Source of the DNA: Chloroflexota bacterium
GTDB lineage: Bacteria > Chloroflexota > Chloroflexia > Thermomicrobiales > UBA6265
Assembly (NCBI GenBank): GCA_023389575.1
Contig: JAEWEG010000077.1
Location: 17,035 to 81,034, forward strand
Length of the DNA stretch: 64,000 nt
Direction of reading: 5' to 3'
Part shown: positions 8,815 through 16,788 of the stretch, one piece after another
Layout of the letters: each line of letters opens with the position of its first letter
How positions within the stretch are numbered: the first letter of the stretch is position 1
Program-made: the position numbers and the translations under genes
The notes under the pieces: generated by a model
What the model saw: the letters and a program-made list of their open reading frames with translations, nothing else
Database searches by the model: none
What the model was told of the DNA's origin: nothing

Positions 8815-8964
8815 ATGGCAAGGTTTCAGGTGGGGGATGTTCCGTCAGCAACCCTGATTGACGAAGCAAACGATCCCCGTCAGATTGCGGAAACAGTCCA
8901 GGCACTCATCGACCAGAAAGCGTCGAACATTCTCGACGATCTCTCGCTAAGCGAAGGCAAGTGA
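8815..8964 (+). CDS. 49-residue acidic protein, unknown
   Basis: ATG is preceded by AAGGAAA at about 7 nt. The product starts MARFQVGDVPSATLIDEAND and is predicted to be largely helical and acidic (ends DDLSLSEGK), with no Cys and no signal peptide. It is divergent from the secreted protein at 8138-8629 with 185 bp between, including the 14-bp palindrome TGCAGCATGCTGCA near 8692-8705. Too short to assign. A peptide-precursor role is conceivable, but no modifying enzyme is nearby. Confidence 0.45.
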   Translation: MARFQVGDVPSATLIDEANDPRQIAETVQALIDQKASNILDDLSLSEGK

Positions 8965-9131
8965 GGCAGGACCGTTCACGAACTCCACGGGCAGCCACAT
9001 CATGCTCGCGCTCCAGAAGCACTTGGTCGCCTCCGGGTGCAACCTTCGGCCCGTGATCCGCGTCTATTCCTCAACGGCACCGCACGCACTATCGGAACAA
9101 CTACCTCGCTCAGTCCACGGGAGCACTCCGC

Positions 9132-9602
9132 TTGAACATCGTCGAACGCATCAACGCCATGGGCTACTCCACCACCATCCTCGGCGCGTGGACGGTTATC
9201 GCCAGCCTCGCGACCATCGTCATGAACGCAGGAGCGGTGGCGGACGGCGAGGCCTACGCCCTCTGCCGGGTGGCGATCGCCGTGGTCGGGCTTGTCGCCG
9301 CGGCCCTGTTCTGGAGCGGGCGCAACCACGGCAAGGACGGCATGCAGGCCATCCTGGTCTGGGGCGTGCTGCAAGTACCGTTCTACGCCACCGCCGACGG
9401 CCAGAACTACACCACCCAGCTCGCCGACTTCTTCGCCGGCGTCTCCTCCTCCACCACCGTCAACGGCGAGTACACGGAATTCAGCCAGGTGGGGCTCAAT
9501 CTCCTCGGCGTGGCCATCGTCTTCTGGGCCGTCTCCGCCCGCAAGCGCCTCGACCTCTGGAGTCGCCGCGAGGCCTCGGCGGCCGCTCTCGCCTCATCCT
9601 GA
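9132..9602 (+). CDS. Small membrane protein of unknown function
   Basis: 156 residues from a TTG start with ACGGGAGC about 8 nt upstream; an ATG ten codons in is an alternative. Four hydrophobic segments are visible: around residues 18-35, 45-62, 74-86 and near 120-135 (LNLLGVAIVFWAVSA). A hydrophilic loop between segments three and four is rich in Thr and Ser. High-GC codon use resumes here. No family recognised. Confidence 0.65.
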   Translation: MNIVERINAMGYSTTILGAWTVIASLATIVMNAGAVADGEAYALCRVAIAVVGLVAAALFWSGRNHGKDGMQAILVWGVLQVPFYATADGQNYTTQLADFFAGVSSSTTVNGEYTEFSQVGLNLLGVAIVFWAVSARKRLDLWSRREASAAALASS

Positions 9603-9742
9603 CCGGCGCTCACCACGTCCCAACGGGCCAGTCCGCCTCGGGACGAGAACCTTCGCCAATTGAAGTCAGGGGCTTTTCGGACTAGGATTGATATGGGACC
9701 TTTGGGCTCCTATCACGAATCTCCGTTAGAAAAGTTCCTCCC

Positions 9743-10852
9743 ATGCGTTCGAACCCACTTCCGTTCCTGCTCCTTGTCCTCCTCGGCCTGTTCGGAGGTC
9801 TCGCCGTTCACGACACGACCGCCCAGGACGCCTCTCCGGCCACCACGCCCGGCGCGTCCATCGAGTTCGTCGAATCGAGCGGCCTCGATCTCACGATCCC
9901 GCAGGGAGACACCCCGGCCACCGTCGACATCACCCTGCGGAACCTTTCCTCCACCCAGCAGACCGTCACGTTCTGCTTCCTCGAACGCACGCCGAACGCG
10001 ACCTGCGCGGATTCACCGGTCACGGTCGACGCGGGCGACGACGGTGTCCTTGCTCCAAACTCCGTCTCCACGGTTCGCCTGACCATCACCCAGGCTGGCC
10101 GGCAGATCGACCTGTCCGGGTATCTGGTCGCCACCATCGACGGCCAGGCACAGGCCATCCGGCCAATCACGCTCACGCACGAGACCTTCACGGTCGCGGT
10201 CTGGCACATCCTCGCCGCCAGCCTCCTGGTCGCCGTCGTCTTCACCGCCAGCCGCAAGGTCTCGCTGCACGGCGCGCGCAAGCGCCCGATCGTGGACAAC
10301 CCGTCGCTCAAGGGGTGGGCAACCGCCGTCACGGTGGCGACCGGCATCGGCGCCCCGCTGCTGAAGGAGTTGCTGGGTGGCGAGTCGACGATCCTGCCGG
10401 GCGGGGAATTCGCGATCCTCGGCGTCCTCTTCGCCCTGATGATCTTCATCGCGCCAATGATCTACGGGATGACCACGAATCCCGCCGACTCGAACACGCT
10501 GGTGGCCGGGGAAAGCACGACCACCCCGCCCATCATGGGCACGTGGCGGCTGTTCTGGCTCTCGATCGCGCTCTCGGTCTGGGCATTCACCGGAACGGCC
10601 CTCACCGTCGCGCTCTTCATCGCCGATGCCTGGGACGCCGGAACGCTCTCCTTCCCGAACGCCATCATCCTGGCGGGCGCCTGCCTCGCCGTGTTCGCCA
10701 TCCTGGCGTTCCACGCCTGGCGACAAATTGACCACATCACCAGCGAGGAACCGCTTTCCACCGCGCAACTTGTCCTCAACGGCGTGACCGACATCCAGTC
10801 CGTGCGCGTGATCGTCCAGCCCCACGTTCGGCACCGATTCTCGGGGCTGTAG
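9743..10852 (+). CDS. Membrane-anchored protein with an exported N-terminal domain
   Basis: 369 residues. A signal peptide (MRSNPLPFLLLVLLGLFGGL, cut near TAQDAS) leads to an Ala/Thr/Pro spacer and a roughly 100-residue beta-sandwich-like domain (DITLRNLSSTQQTVTF, later TVRLTITQAG) resembling Ig-like/COG1470-type modules. Several membrane segments follow (near 151-168, 217-239, 266-290, 300-318) and a short cytoplasmic tail. The design suggests an extracytoplasmic sensing or binding domain on a membrane base. Function not known. Confidence 0.65.
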   Translation: MRSNPLPFLLLVLLGLFGGLAVHDTTAQDASPATTPGASIEFVESSGLDLTIPQGDTPATVDITLRNLSSTQQTVTFCFLERTPNATCADSPVTVDAGDDGVLAPNSVSTVRLTITQAGRQIDLSGYLVATIDGQAQAIRPITLTHETFTVAVWHILAASLLVAVVFTASRKVSLHGARKRPIVDNPSLKGWATAVTVATGIGAPLLKELLGGESTILPGGEFAILGVLFALMIFIAPMIYGMTTNPADSNTLVAGESTTTPPIMGTWRLFWLSIALSVWAFTGTALTVALFIADAWDAGTLSFPNAIILAGACLAVFAILAFHAWRQIDHITSEEPLSTAQLVLNGVTDIQSVRVIVQPHVRHRFSGL

Positions 10853-10936
10853 CCGATCGCGGCGGCCCTCTTGCCAACCGCGCCATCCTCCGGCAGAATG
10901 CGAACAAACGTTCGCCAACCGTTCCGGAGCTTGTCC

Positions 10937-11320
10937 ATGCCGCCACCACCGCACCTGATCGACCCGATTCGCGCCATCTGCGCCGCACTCCCCGGCGCCG
11001 AGGAAGTCACCGAAGGCAGCGTCGGCGACCCGGTCTGGAAGGTCCGCAAGCGCATCTTCGTCATGCAGCATCCCCACGAAGACCAGCCGTCGCTCTGGTT
11101 GAAGGCGCCACCGGGCATCCAGGAGGCGCTCGTCGCCAGCGATCCCGCCCGGTGGTTTCGCCCGCCCTACGTTGGTCACAACGGCTGGGTCGGAACCTGG
11201 CTGAACGAAGTCACCCCGTGGCCCGAACTCGAGGACATGATCGAGGACTCCTGGCGCATGACCGCCAGCAAGACCCAGATCAGGGAACTCGACGCCACTC
11301 GCCAGCAGGAGCCCGAATGA
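10937..11320 (+). CDS. YjbR/MmcQ-like protein
   Basis: 127 residues. The fold family (CyaY-like, once called DUF419) is indicated by the LPGAEEVTEGSVGDPVWKVR opening, the SLWLKAPPGIQEALVASDPA centre and the FRPPYVGHNGWVGTWL block. Members are small, possibly DNA-associated or metal-linked, and have no established reaction. It overlaps the next gene, its paralog, by 4 bp (ATGA), so the two are co-translated. Confidence 0.85.
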   Translation: MPPPPHLIDPIRAICAALPGAEEVTEGSVGDPVWKVRKRIFVMQHPHEDQPSLWLKAPPGIQEALVASDPARWFRPPYVGHNGWVGTWLNEVTPWPELEDMIEDSWRMTASKTQIRELDATRQQEPE

Positions 11321-11730
11321 CCGACCTTCATCCCCGCATCGAGATCGATCCCGCCATCATGGCCCCCTTGCGCGAGATCTGCCTGCCCTATCCGGAAGCC
11401 GCCGAGGGCGAGCCGTTCGGCACGCCCGCCTTCCAGGTCCGCCGCAAGAACTTCGCCATGGTCAGCGCCATGGATGGACGCGTCTCCGTCTGGTGCAAGG
11501 CCGCGCCCGGCGTGCAGGAAGCGCTCATCGCCGCCGAGCCCGATCGCTATTTCCGCCCGCCGTACGTCGGGCCCAAGGGCTGGATCGGTGTCTGGCTTTC
11601 CGCCGAGGCCACGCCTCCCGAATGGGAAGCCGTCGCCGACGCAATCGACGACAGCTTTCGCCTCATCGCCCCCAAGCGCCTGGTGAAGGAACTGGACGCC
11701 TCGCTTGCCACCAGCGAGCCCGCCGAGTAG
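11317..11730 (+). CDS. YjbR/MmcQ-like protein, tandem paralog
   Basis: 137 residues. It has the same blocks as its upstream neighbour: LPYPEAAEGEPFGTPAFQVR, VWCKAAPGVQEALIAAEPD, FRPPYVGPKGWIGVWL. The C-terminus LIAPKRLVKELDA matches the family's usual end. It is a tandem duplication whose copies have diverged but keep all conserved positions, so both are probably functional. It converges with the DUF2182 gene with only 16 bp between. Confidence 0.87.
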   Translation: MTDLHPRIEIDPAIMAPLREICLPYPEAAEGEPFGTPAFQVRRKNFAMVSAMDGRVSVWCKAAPGVQEALIAAEPDRYFRPPYVGPKGWIGVWLSAEATPPEWEAVADAIDDSFRLIAPKRLVKELDASLATSEPAE

Positions 11731-11746
11731 CACCCAGTCGACATCG

Positions 11747-12550
11747 TCAGGCGAGGGGCACTCCGATCGCCACCAGGGCCGCCGCTCCCACCATGGCCAG
11801 GGCGGAGACATTCAGGGTCAGCGTGCGCCTCCGCCAGTGCGATTCGCTTTCAACGATGGCGGCGGCGCTCAGCCCGATCATCAGGAGCAGGCCGCCGTGG
11901 GCCACGCCCATCGCCAGCATCATCGCCCAGCAGGCTCCCAGGCACCGCCACCCATGCCGAACGCCAAAGGCCGCGCAGGAGCGATCGGCCTGGCGCCCGA
12001 ACGGACGAAGCGGCACCACCAACCGGCACGCATTGAGTGCTCGTCGCTTCCATGGGGACAGCTGCCAGACGGCGGCGACCAGCAGGGCGATGACCAACAG
12101 CCACCTGGCGTCCAGATCGGGGGCGACGCGGTCATGCAGGCCGCGCAAGCCCAGCACCGCCACCCCAAACGGGATCCAGACCGCCAACGCCATGAGCAGG
12201 AAGATCGTCATCGACCGGCCGCGGCGCGAGGCGAAACTGTTGAACGCCACATGCCGCGCGCCAGCCAGGGCGAGGGGCGCCATCATCGCGACCACCATCA
12301 GCAGCCACGCGCCCATGGACCAGAGCACTCCTTCCGTCACCGGCGCCTCGGTAATCGCGGAGGAATGGTGGACATGCGAGCCGCCGCTTTCGCCGGTGGC
12401 CGATGGAGCGCCGCCAGAGCCTACGTCGACATGTAGCGCGATGAGGGCGATCCAGGCGATGCCGGCGATGGCGATCACCCACCACTCGGGGTGGCGGCGC
12501 CGTTGACGATGCAGGAAGCCGGGTCGCGAGAGCGACAGCGATACCGCCAT
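11747..12550 (-). CDS. DUF2182-type predicted metal-binding integral membrane protein
   Basis: 267 residues from the ATG 5 bp after the tyrosinase stop; the frame is open further upstream but overlaps that gene. About seven spans. Typical family features are a long His-containing periplasmic stretch after the first span (VHHSS), the methionine-rich WSMGAWLLMVVAMMAPLALA span, and GWRCLGACWAMMLAMGVAHG near the end. The M/A-rich helices and His/Cys are why the family is called metal-binding; function is not proven. Tight coupling to a copper oxidase gene suggests a role in copper supply or housing, which is inference. Confidence 0.8.
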   Translation of the reverse strand: MAVSLSLSRPGFLHRQRRRHPEWWVIAIAGIAWIALIALHVDVGSGGAPSATGESGGSHVHHSSAITEAPVTEGVLWSMGAWLLMVVAMMAPLALAGARHVAFNSFASRRGRSMTIFLLMALAVWIPFGVAVLGLRGLHDRVAPDLDARWLLVIALLVAAVWQLSPWKRRALNACRLVVPLRPFGRQADRSCAAFGVRHGWRCLGACWAMMLAMGVAHGGLLLMIGLSAAAIVESESHWRRRTLTLNVSALAMVGAAALVAIGVPLA

Positions 12551-12555
12551 GCCGC

Positions 12556-13944
12556 TCACCCAACAAACAGGCTGACACGCCCGATCCGGACGGGCTCCAC
12601 AGTCCGTTCCGTTTGGTCGGCGAGCGCGGTTGGTTCTCCACCGAGCGGTTCGAAGATCACGTCGATCGCGTCGGTCGACCATTGACCCCGCGCCGCCAGG
12701 TCCTCGACCTCCTGGGTGACGTCATATTCGAACTGGAAGCCATTTTCGCCGTGCTCGTCGCGGTTCAGGTCATTCCAGAGCTCAATCCCGAACAGCGAGA
12801 GGTTCCCGACATGCACGGGATCGCCTTCCGGTCCCTGCAGGTACACGCCGTACACGGTTTCGGGATTGGCCACGGCTTCAACGTATTCCACACGCACCGA
12901 CACCACGCGCTGGGTTTCCACCGCCCGCTCCACGGCGTCTCGCGTTTCCACCGGCACCGTCACGCGCACCGAGGCACGTCCGCCCCGCAGTTCCAGTCCC
13001 TGATCGGAGGAACCCGCCAACTGTGGCGGCTCCAGTGCTTCTGGTTCGAATTCGCGGTCGCCCGCGTCGCCTGCGTCGCTATCCACCACTGCCCCCACCT
13101 GGTCGTCGTACCGGTACCCCAGTACCGCGTCCGTTTGCTCGACCTCATGCACCTTTGTCGGCGGCGCCAGGGTTCCCGAGCTGTCATGGAACTCGAACGC
13201 CTCGTCTTTCCAGGCCTGGCTGGTGGGGTGGTCGCCGTTTCTCGGCGCCGATCGCCACTGGACCCACAGCCGGTCGATGTTGGCGTGATGAAGCCAGAAA
13301 ATCGGATCGAGCGCGGCGGTCGTCGCATTGCGCATGAGGCCGCCCACCTGATTGTGGATGTCGTTGTGCGGGGTTCGTTCGAGTTGGCCCGAGGACGCGC
13401 CGGAATGCGCCCTGGCCGCCTGCCCGCCCCCGAAGCCCAGCCGCGCCCCAGCCTCGAACCGGGGCGCCTGGAAGGCCTTCTCCGCCGAAACAACCTCCGG
13501 GGAAAGGGGCAGTCCCCCATTCATCCTGCCCGCCTGGTCACGAGGATCGACGAACAGGGGATTTGGCTGGTTACCTCCCGGCAGCGTGGGCTCGCGAAAC
13601 GCCGGTGGCAAGCAGGCCGTTTGGGGACTTCGCGCGTAGTTCCAGTACGGCAGGGCGAAATCGTCTGGACCATTGACCTGCGGCATCACCGACAGCAGGA
13701 TTTGCTCGAAGCGCCACAGATACATGCGGTGCCAGGGCAGGAAGAACCAGCTTCGGTGCTGGCATTGCTGGTTGGTGCCCCCGGGCACCTGGCCGCCGGC
13801 GTGCCGTGCCGCCTGGTACGTCCAGCTCGTGGGGTCGTTCGGGGGGCGTCGTTGCAGCACTCCAACCGCGTTGGCGTAGGCGAGGATGATCGGGTGCCAG
13901 GGATCCTCATCGGACAGAGTCCAGATATCGCGTCGGACCAACAT
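12556..13944 (-). CDS. Tyrosinase-type (type 3) binuclear copper oxidase
   Basis: 462 residues from an ATG with GGAGG seven nt upstream. CuA site: H48, H63, H72 (CQHRSWFFLPWHRMYLW). CuB site: H193 and H197 (TPHNDIHNQ) with H219/H220 (PIFWLHHANIDRLW). All six copper-binding histidines are present. After the ~290-residue oxidase core there is a C-terminal beta-rich domain of about 130 residues like the tyrosinase_C or plant polyphenol-oxidase tail, which may gate the active site. No signal peptide is evident at this start. Reaction expected: oxidation of phenols or o-diphenols to quinones with O2. Followed after 5 bp by a DUF2182 membrane protein. Confidence 0.9.
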   Translation of the reverse strand: MLVRRDIWTLSDEDPWHPIILAYANAVGVLQRRPPNDPTSWTYQAARHAGGQVPGGTNQQCQHRSWFFLPWHRMYLWRFEQILLSVMPQVNGPDDFALPYWNYARSPQTACLPPAFREPTLPGGNQPNPLFVDPRDQAGRMNGGLPLSPEVVSAEKAFQAPRFEAGARLGFGGGQAARAHSGASSGQLERTPHNDIHNQVGGLMRNATTAALDPIFWLHHANIDRLWVQWRSAPRNGDHPTSQAWKDEAFEFHDSSGTLAPPTKVHEVEQTDAVLGYRYDDQVGAVVDSDAGDAGDREFEPEALEPPQLAGSSDQGLELRGGRASVRVTVPVETRDAVERAVETQRVVSVRVEYVEAVANPETVYGVYLQGPEGDPVHVGNLSLFGIELWNDLNRDEHGENGFQFEYDVTQEVEDLAARGQWSTDAIDVIFEPLGGEPTALADQTERTVEPVRIGRVSLFVG

Positions 13945-14126
13945 CTTGCCGCCTCCATGCGAGCACCACGCTCGCACCGTGAAACGTCGACCTGCTGTTC
14001 GTGACCCGACACCATCCTCCGCCCGACAAACCTTTATGTCCATGGGAAACAAGGCCCCTCGGGCAACGTGCCAAACGCGCGACAACGGCGCATCACGACA
14101 GCCTCCAGGGATTCCGCTGATCCTTC

Positions 14127-14756
14127 TCAGACCAGTCCGTAGTCGTAATGATCGAGCAGCTTCGCCAGCAGGTCGCGGTCGCGGAGGAGGTTCTCCCGGT
14201 CGCACCCCGCCACCAGCACATCGCCACAGCGGTCGAAGAGCGCCACTGAGGTTCGCGCCGGATCATTGCAGGCGGTGTATAGCAGGCCGTCGGGTCGCTG
14301 GGGATGACGCCACAGCGCCAGTGCCCACTCGCGGGTGATGGCTCGTTCCTTCGACGTGCTGATCCTGCCGTCGAGGCCAAGCCTGCTGAGCCCTGCCCCG
14401 GTCGCGATGTTCACCAGGCGGAGCGGTCGGGAACCTGGCGCGAGGTCGATCCGGCAAAGACAGCTTTCAGACAGCCGCCGATCGGACACCATGCGATAGC
14501 CACCCCCAACCGCCGCCGAGCCGAACGTTTCGATGAACGAGCAGTACGGGTCGCCACCGAGGTACAGAATCCCGTACTCGCCGGCGGGGGCGTTGAACCG
14601 GTCGTCAATCGCGCCGAAGTTATAGGAAACCGGCGAATAGGCGCTGGTTATCCTGTGCAGCCGGTACCAGTGCGATCCGCGCGCCCGGTCGACCTCGATC
14701 AACGGGAGTTGCCAGGCATCCAGGTTGTCCGGCGGGGCGTGCAGGGTGTTCGCCAT
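14127..14756 (-). CDS. RES-domain toxin (NAD-degrading type)
   Basis: 209 residues. RES features: R32 in HWYRLH, R53 in DDRF, Tyr61/Tyr65 in GEYGILYLGG, Glu76 in CSFIETFG, and a Ser-rich RRLSES segment. Known RES toxins (MbcT and relatives) remove cellular NAD+ and are neutralised by an Xre/MbcA/ParS antitoxin, which is exactly the gene just upstream. The ATG used lies 43 bp after the antitoxin stop; GTG or CTG codons slightly upstream are possible starts. Confidence 0.85.
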   Translation of the reverse strand: MANTLHAPPDNLDAWQLPLIEVDRARGSHWYRLHRITSAYSPVSYNFGAIDDRFNAPAGEYGILYLGGDPYCSFIETFGSAAVGGGYRMVSDRRLSESCLCRIDLAPGSRPLRLVNIATGAGLSRLGLDGRISTSKERAITREWALALWRHPQRPDGLLYTACNDPARTSVALFDRCGDVLVAGCDRENLLRDRDLLAKLLDHYDYGLV

Positions 14757-14799
14757 GAAGGCAAGGTTCCTCAGTAGCACGAGCGGAGGAGGCCAGTGG

Positions 14800-15477
14800 C
14801 TAGACCGCCGCCTGCTGGCCATGCATGCGCGCCGCGTGCACCACCGGCTCGATGTTTCCCTGTCGCAATACGTCCAATGGTCGATCGCCATCGAGCCAGG
14901 CATTGCCGCTCAGGAAGAACGCCACCGTGGGCCACGAATCGGTTTCATCGAATTCCGGAAGCACCCGATCCAGGCCGGGAAGCACCCCGTCGCTGGTGAA
15001 CTGCCAAACAGGATACGCATAGCCATGGCGTTCGAGATCAACCGCCAACAGTTTCGCCGCTTTTCGCCGGTTGTCCACCGTTTGCCGCGACACGCCCAAC
15101 GTGGCGGCGACCTCCGATGACGAGACGGTTCCTCCCTCGGCGGTCAGCATCGACTGCTTCATGCCAAACCCGCGAATCCGGGCCGGGGCGAGCGGGTCCT
15201 GACGGCGTACGGCATCGAGCACCTCGGGCTGCTCGAGCAAGCCCAGCAGCACCCCAAAGTCCGAAGCCGCCCCCGCCGCGTCACTCATGGCTCGCGTCCC
15301 GGATTCCTCGGTCAACCAGGCCACGGCATGAAGAATCCTCGCCACCGAGGCGCCCTTGTCCCGATGCTCGCTGGCGGCTCGCCACAGGCGGGCGGTCGCC
15401 TTGATCGTGTTGTCGGAAAGGTGCTCGGCCAGATCTTCGAGTAGGTCGATTGGTCGATGTTGCACATCCAAAGCCAT
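14800..15477 (-). CDS. Xre/MbcA/ParS-type antitoxin partner of the RES toxin
   Basis: 225 residues. The middle has a helix-turn-helix (VSSSEVAATLGVSRQTVDNR, roughly 125-145). It is followed by the RES-binding C-terminal region with WPTVAFFLSGNAWLDGDRPL and a terminal PVVHAARMHGQQ, matching the usual toxin-binding domain with its helical tail near the RES active site. An extra N-terminal helical segment of about 100 residues (IDLLEDLAEHLSDNTIKATA) makes it longer than minimal antitoxins. A leftward promoter-like TTGACG with downstream TGATACAAT lies upstream (15550-15590), and the operon is probably autorepressed. Confidence 0.8.
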   Translation of the reverse strand: MALDVQHRPIDLLEDLAEHLSDNTIKATARLWRAASEHRDKGASVARILHAVAWLTEESGTRAMSDAAGAASDFGVLLGLLEQPEVLDAVRRQDPLAPARIRGFGMKQSMLTAEGGTVSSSEVAATLGVSRQTVDNRRKAAKLLAVDLERHGYAYPVWQFTSDGVLPGLDRVLPEFDETDSWPTVAFFLSGNAWLDGDRPLDVLRQGNIEPVVHAARMHGQQAAV

Positions 15478-15594
15478 GGCTGCACTCTCAATGGGTAAGC
15501 AAGAACGCCACCCGGCACGCGACGATTCTCGCCGCAGAGGTGATTGACCGAATTGTATCAGGTTAGCGGCCTGCCAATCCGTCAACAGCCAAAG

Positions 15595-15642
15595 CAAACG
15601 AGCCCGCCAGGGCCCACGTTCGGGCACTGGCAGGCTCGTTTG
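15595..15642. terminator. Two-part hairpin between membrane-protein and antitoxin genes
   Basis: CAAACGAGCC-C-GCCAG pairs with CTGGC-A-GGCTCGTTTG (15 pairs, one mismatch), with a further GCCC/GGGC stem inside the loop. It lies just after the leftward gene ending at 15664 and before the antitoxin promoter. The stem closes with AAA/TTT, so U-rich ends occur on both strands. Confidence 0.6.
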
Positions 15643-15663
15643 GTCCATGCGCTGGGCGTGAGG

Positions 15664-16758
15664 TCAGGCGGCGACGGGAACAGCGGAAACGCCGCGCTCG
15701 CTCACCACTGTCGGACCCGGCTCCGGCTCGGGCTTCCACCGGTTCAGCAGCAGGAGCCCCGCCGACATCGCCACGATCCAGGCCGCAAGCACCAGCCAGT
15801 TCTGCCAGAGCCCCGCGTTGTCGAAATACATGATGTCACGCACCGACCGGCTGGTAGCCCCGTACGGCATGATCGGGTTGAAGAAGCGGTAGAACGCGGG
15901 CACCATCTGGTGCGGTATCGCCGCGCCCGACGATGTCAGGCCGATCCCCATGAACACGAACATCACCACCAGCGTCGCCAGCCCGCCAACGATTCGCGTG
16001 ATCAGCGCCGCCCCAAGTCCCACCGCGGTCACATTCAGCACCGACGTGATCACCAGCGGCAGCAGTTTCATGCTGAGCGAATCGAACACGAATCCAAGCA
16101 CCAGGCTTGTGATGACTCCCATCACCAGGCCGTATACCGGCAATGCCTTGATCAGCGTGCGGAACCGCAGCAGGTCGGGAGCGATCGAGCCCAACATCGT
16201 CACCCCGACATACCCGGCCATCGTCACCGCCAGCGTGAACCACATCTGGCCATTTCCGGCCAGGTCGTTGTCATCCAGCGGCACCAGGTCGCGCACCATC
16301 ACCGGCAGCCCCATCTGGGCCGCCAGGCTCTGCAACGGCACCATCCCGGCCGTCGCCAGCACCGGGCTGGCCGCCGCCGCGATGTAGATCACCCCGGCCG
16401 ATTCCTGCATCGGTTCGGGAAGCGTGGTGGAGTTCCAGTACGGATCGCCCGCCGCCCGGTCCTCGCCAGAAGCGGTCAATACCAGCACGGCGCTCAGGTC
16501 CCGTTCCTCCACCGCCGCCCGGGCCGTTGCCGCATCCGGCAGGATCACCACCTCGTACGCACCGGCCGCGCCCTGTTCGAACGCCTCGGCCAGCGGCGTC
16601 ACCATCTCCGCCGGACCCGCCATCCCGATCTGGATGTCATTCGGGGTGGGCGAACGCATCGCGGGCAGGTAGGTCAGCAACAACACGGTGATCAGCAGGA
16701 TTGGATAGATGAAGAACTTCAGGTATGAGCGCACGTAGCTCCGCGCGGTCGCGATCAT
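15664..16758 (-). CDS. YhgE/Pip- or ABC-2-like membrane protein, second of a pair
   Basis: 364 residues: one N-terminal span (FFIYPILLITVLLLTYL), a ~140-residue extracytoplasmic domain with a PTPNDIQIGMAGP start, then five spans and a short tail. This is the architecture of YhgE/DUF3533-type and ABC-2 permease halves used in export or phage receptors. It is paralogous to the next gene upstream (shared PAMRxPxPN, MYFDNxGLxxxWLVLxxWIV) and lies 30 bp after its stop. Expected partner of that paralog in a heteromeric membrane complex; substrate unknown. Controlled with it by the MarR-type operator at 17962-17990. Confidence 0.75.
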   Translation of the reverse strand: MIATARSYVRSYLKFFIYPILLITVLLLTYLPAMRSPTPNDIQIGMAGPAEMVTPLAEAFEQGAAGAYEVVILPDAATARAAVEERDLSAVLVLTASGEDRAAGDPYWNSTTLPEPMQESAGVIYIAAAASPVLATAGMVPLQSLAAQMGLPVMVRDLVPLDDNDLAGNGQMWFTLAVTMAGYVGVTMLGSIAPDLLRFRTLIKALPVYGLVMGVITSLVLGFVFDSLSMKLLPLVITSVLNVTAVGLGAALITRIVGGLATLVVMFVFMGIGLTSSGAAIPHQMVPAFYRFFNPIMPYGATSRSVRDIMYFDNAGLWQNWLVLAAWIVAMSAGLLLLNRWKPEPEPGPTVVSERGVSAVPVAA

Positions 16759-16788
16759 GAGGAAAACTCCTGGAATGCCATGGGCGAA

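Noticed and set aside
15544..16728. A 394-codon plus-strand frame opposite the YhgE-like gene
   Set aside because: His/Arg/Gln-rich antisense translation of a clear membrane protein.
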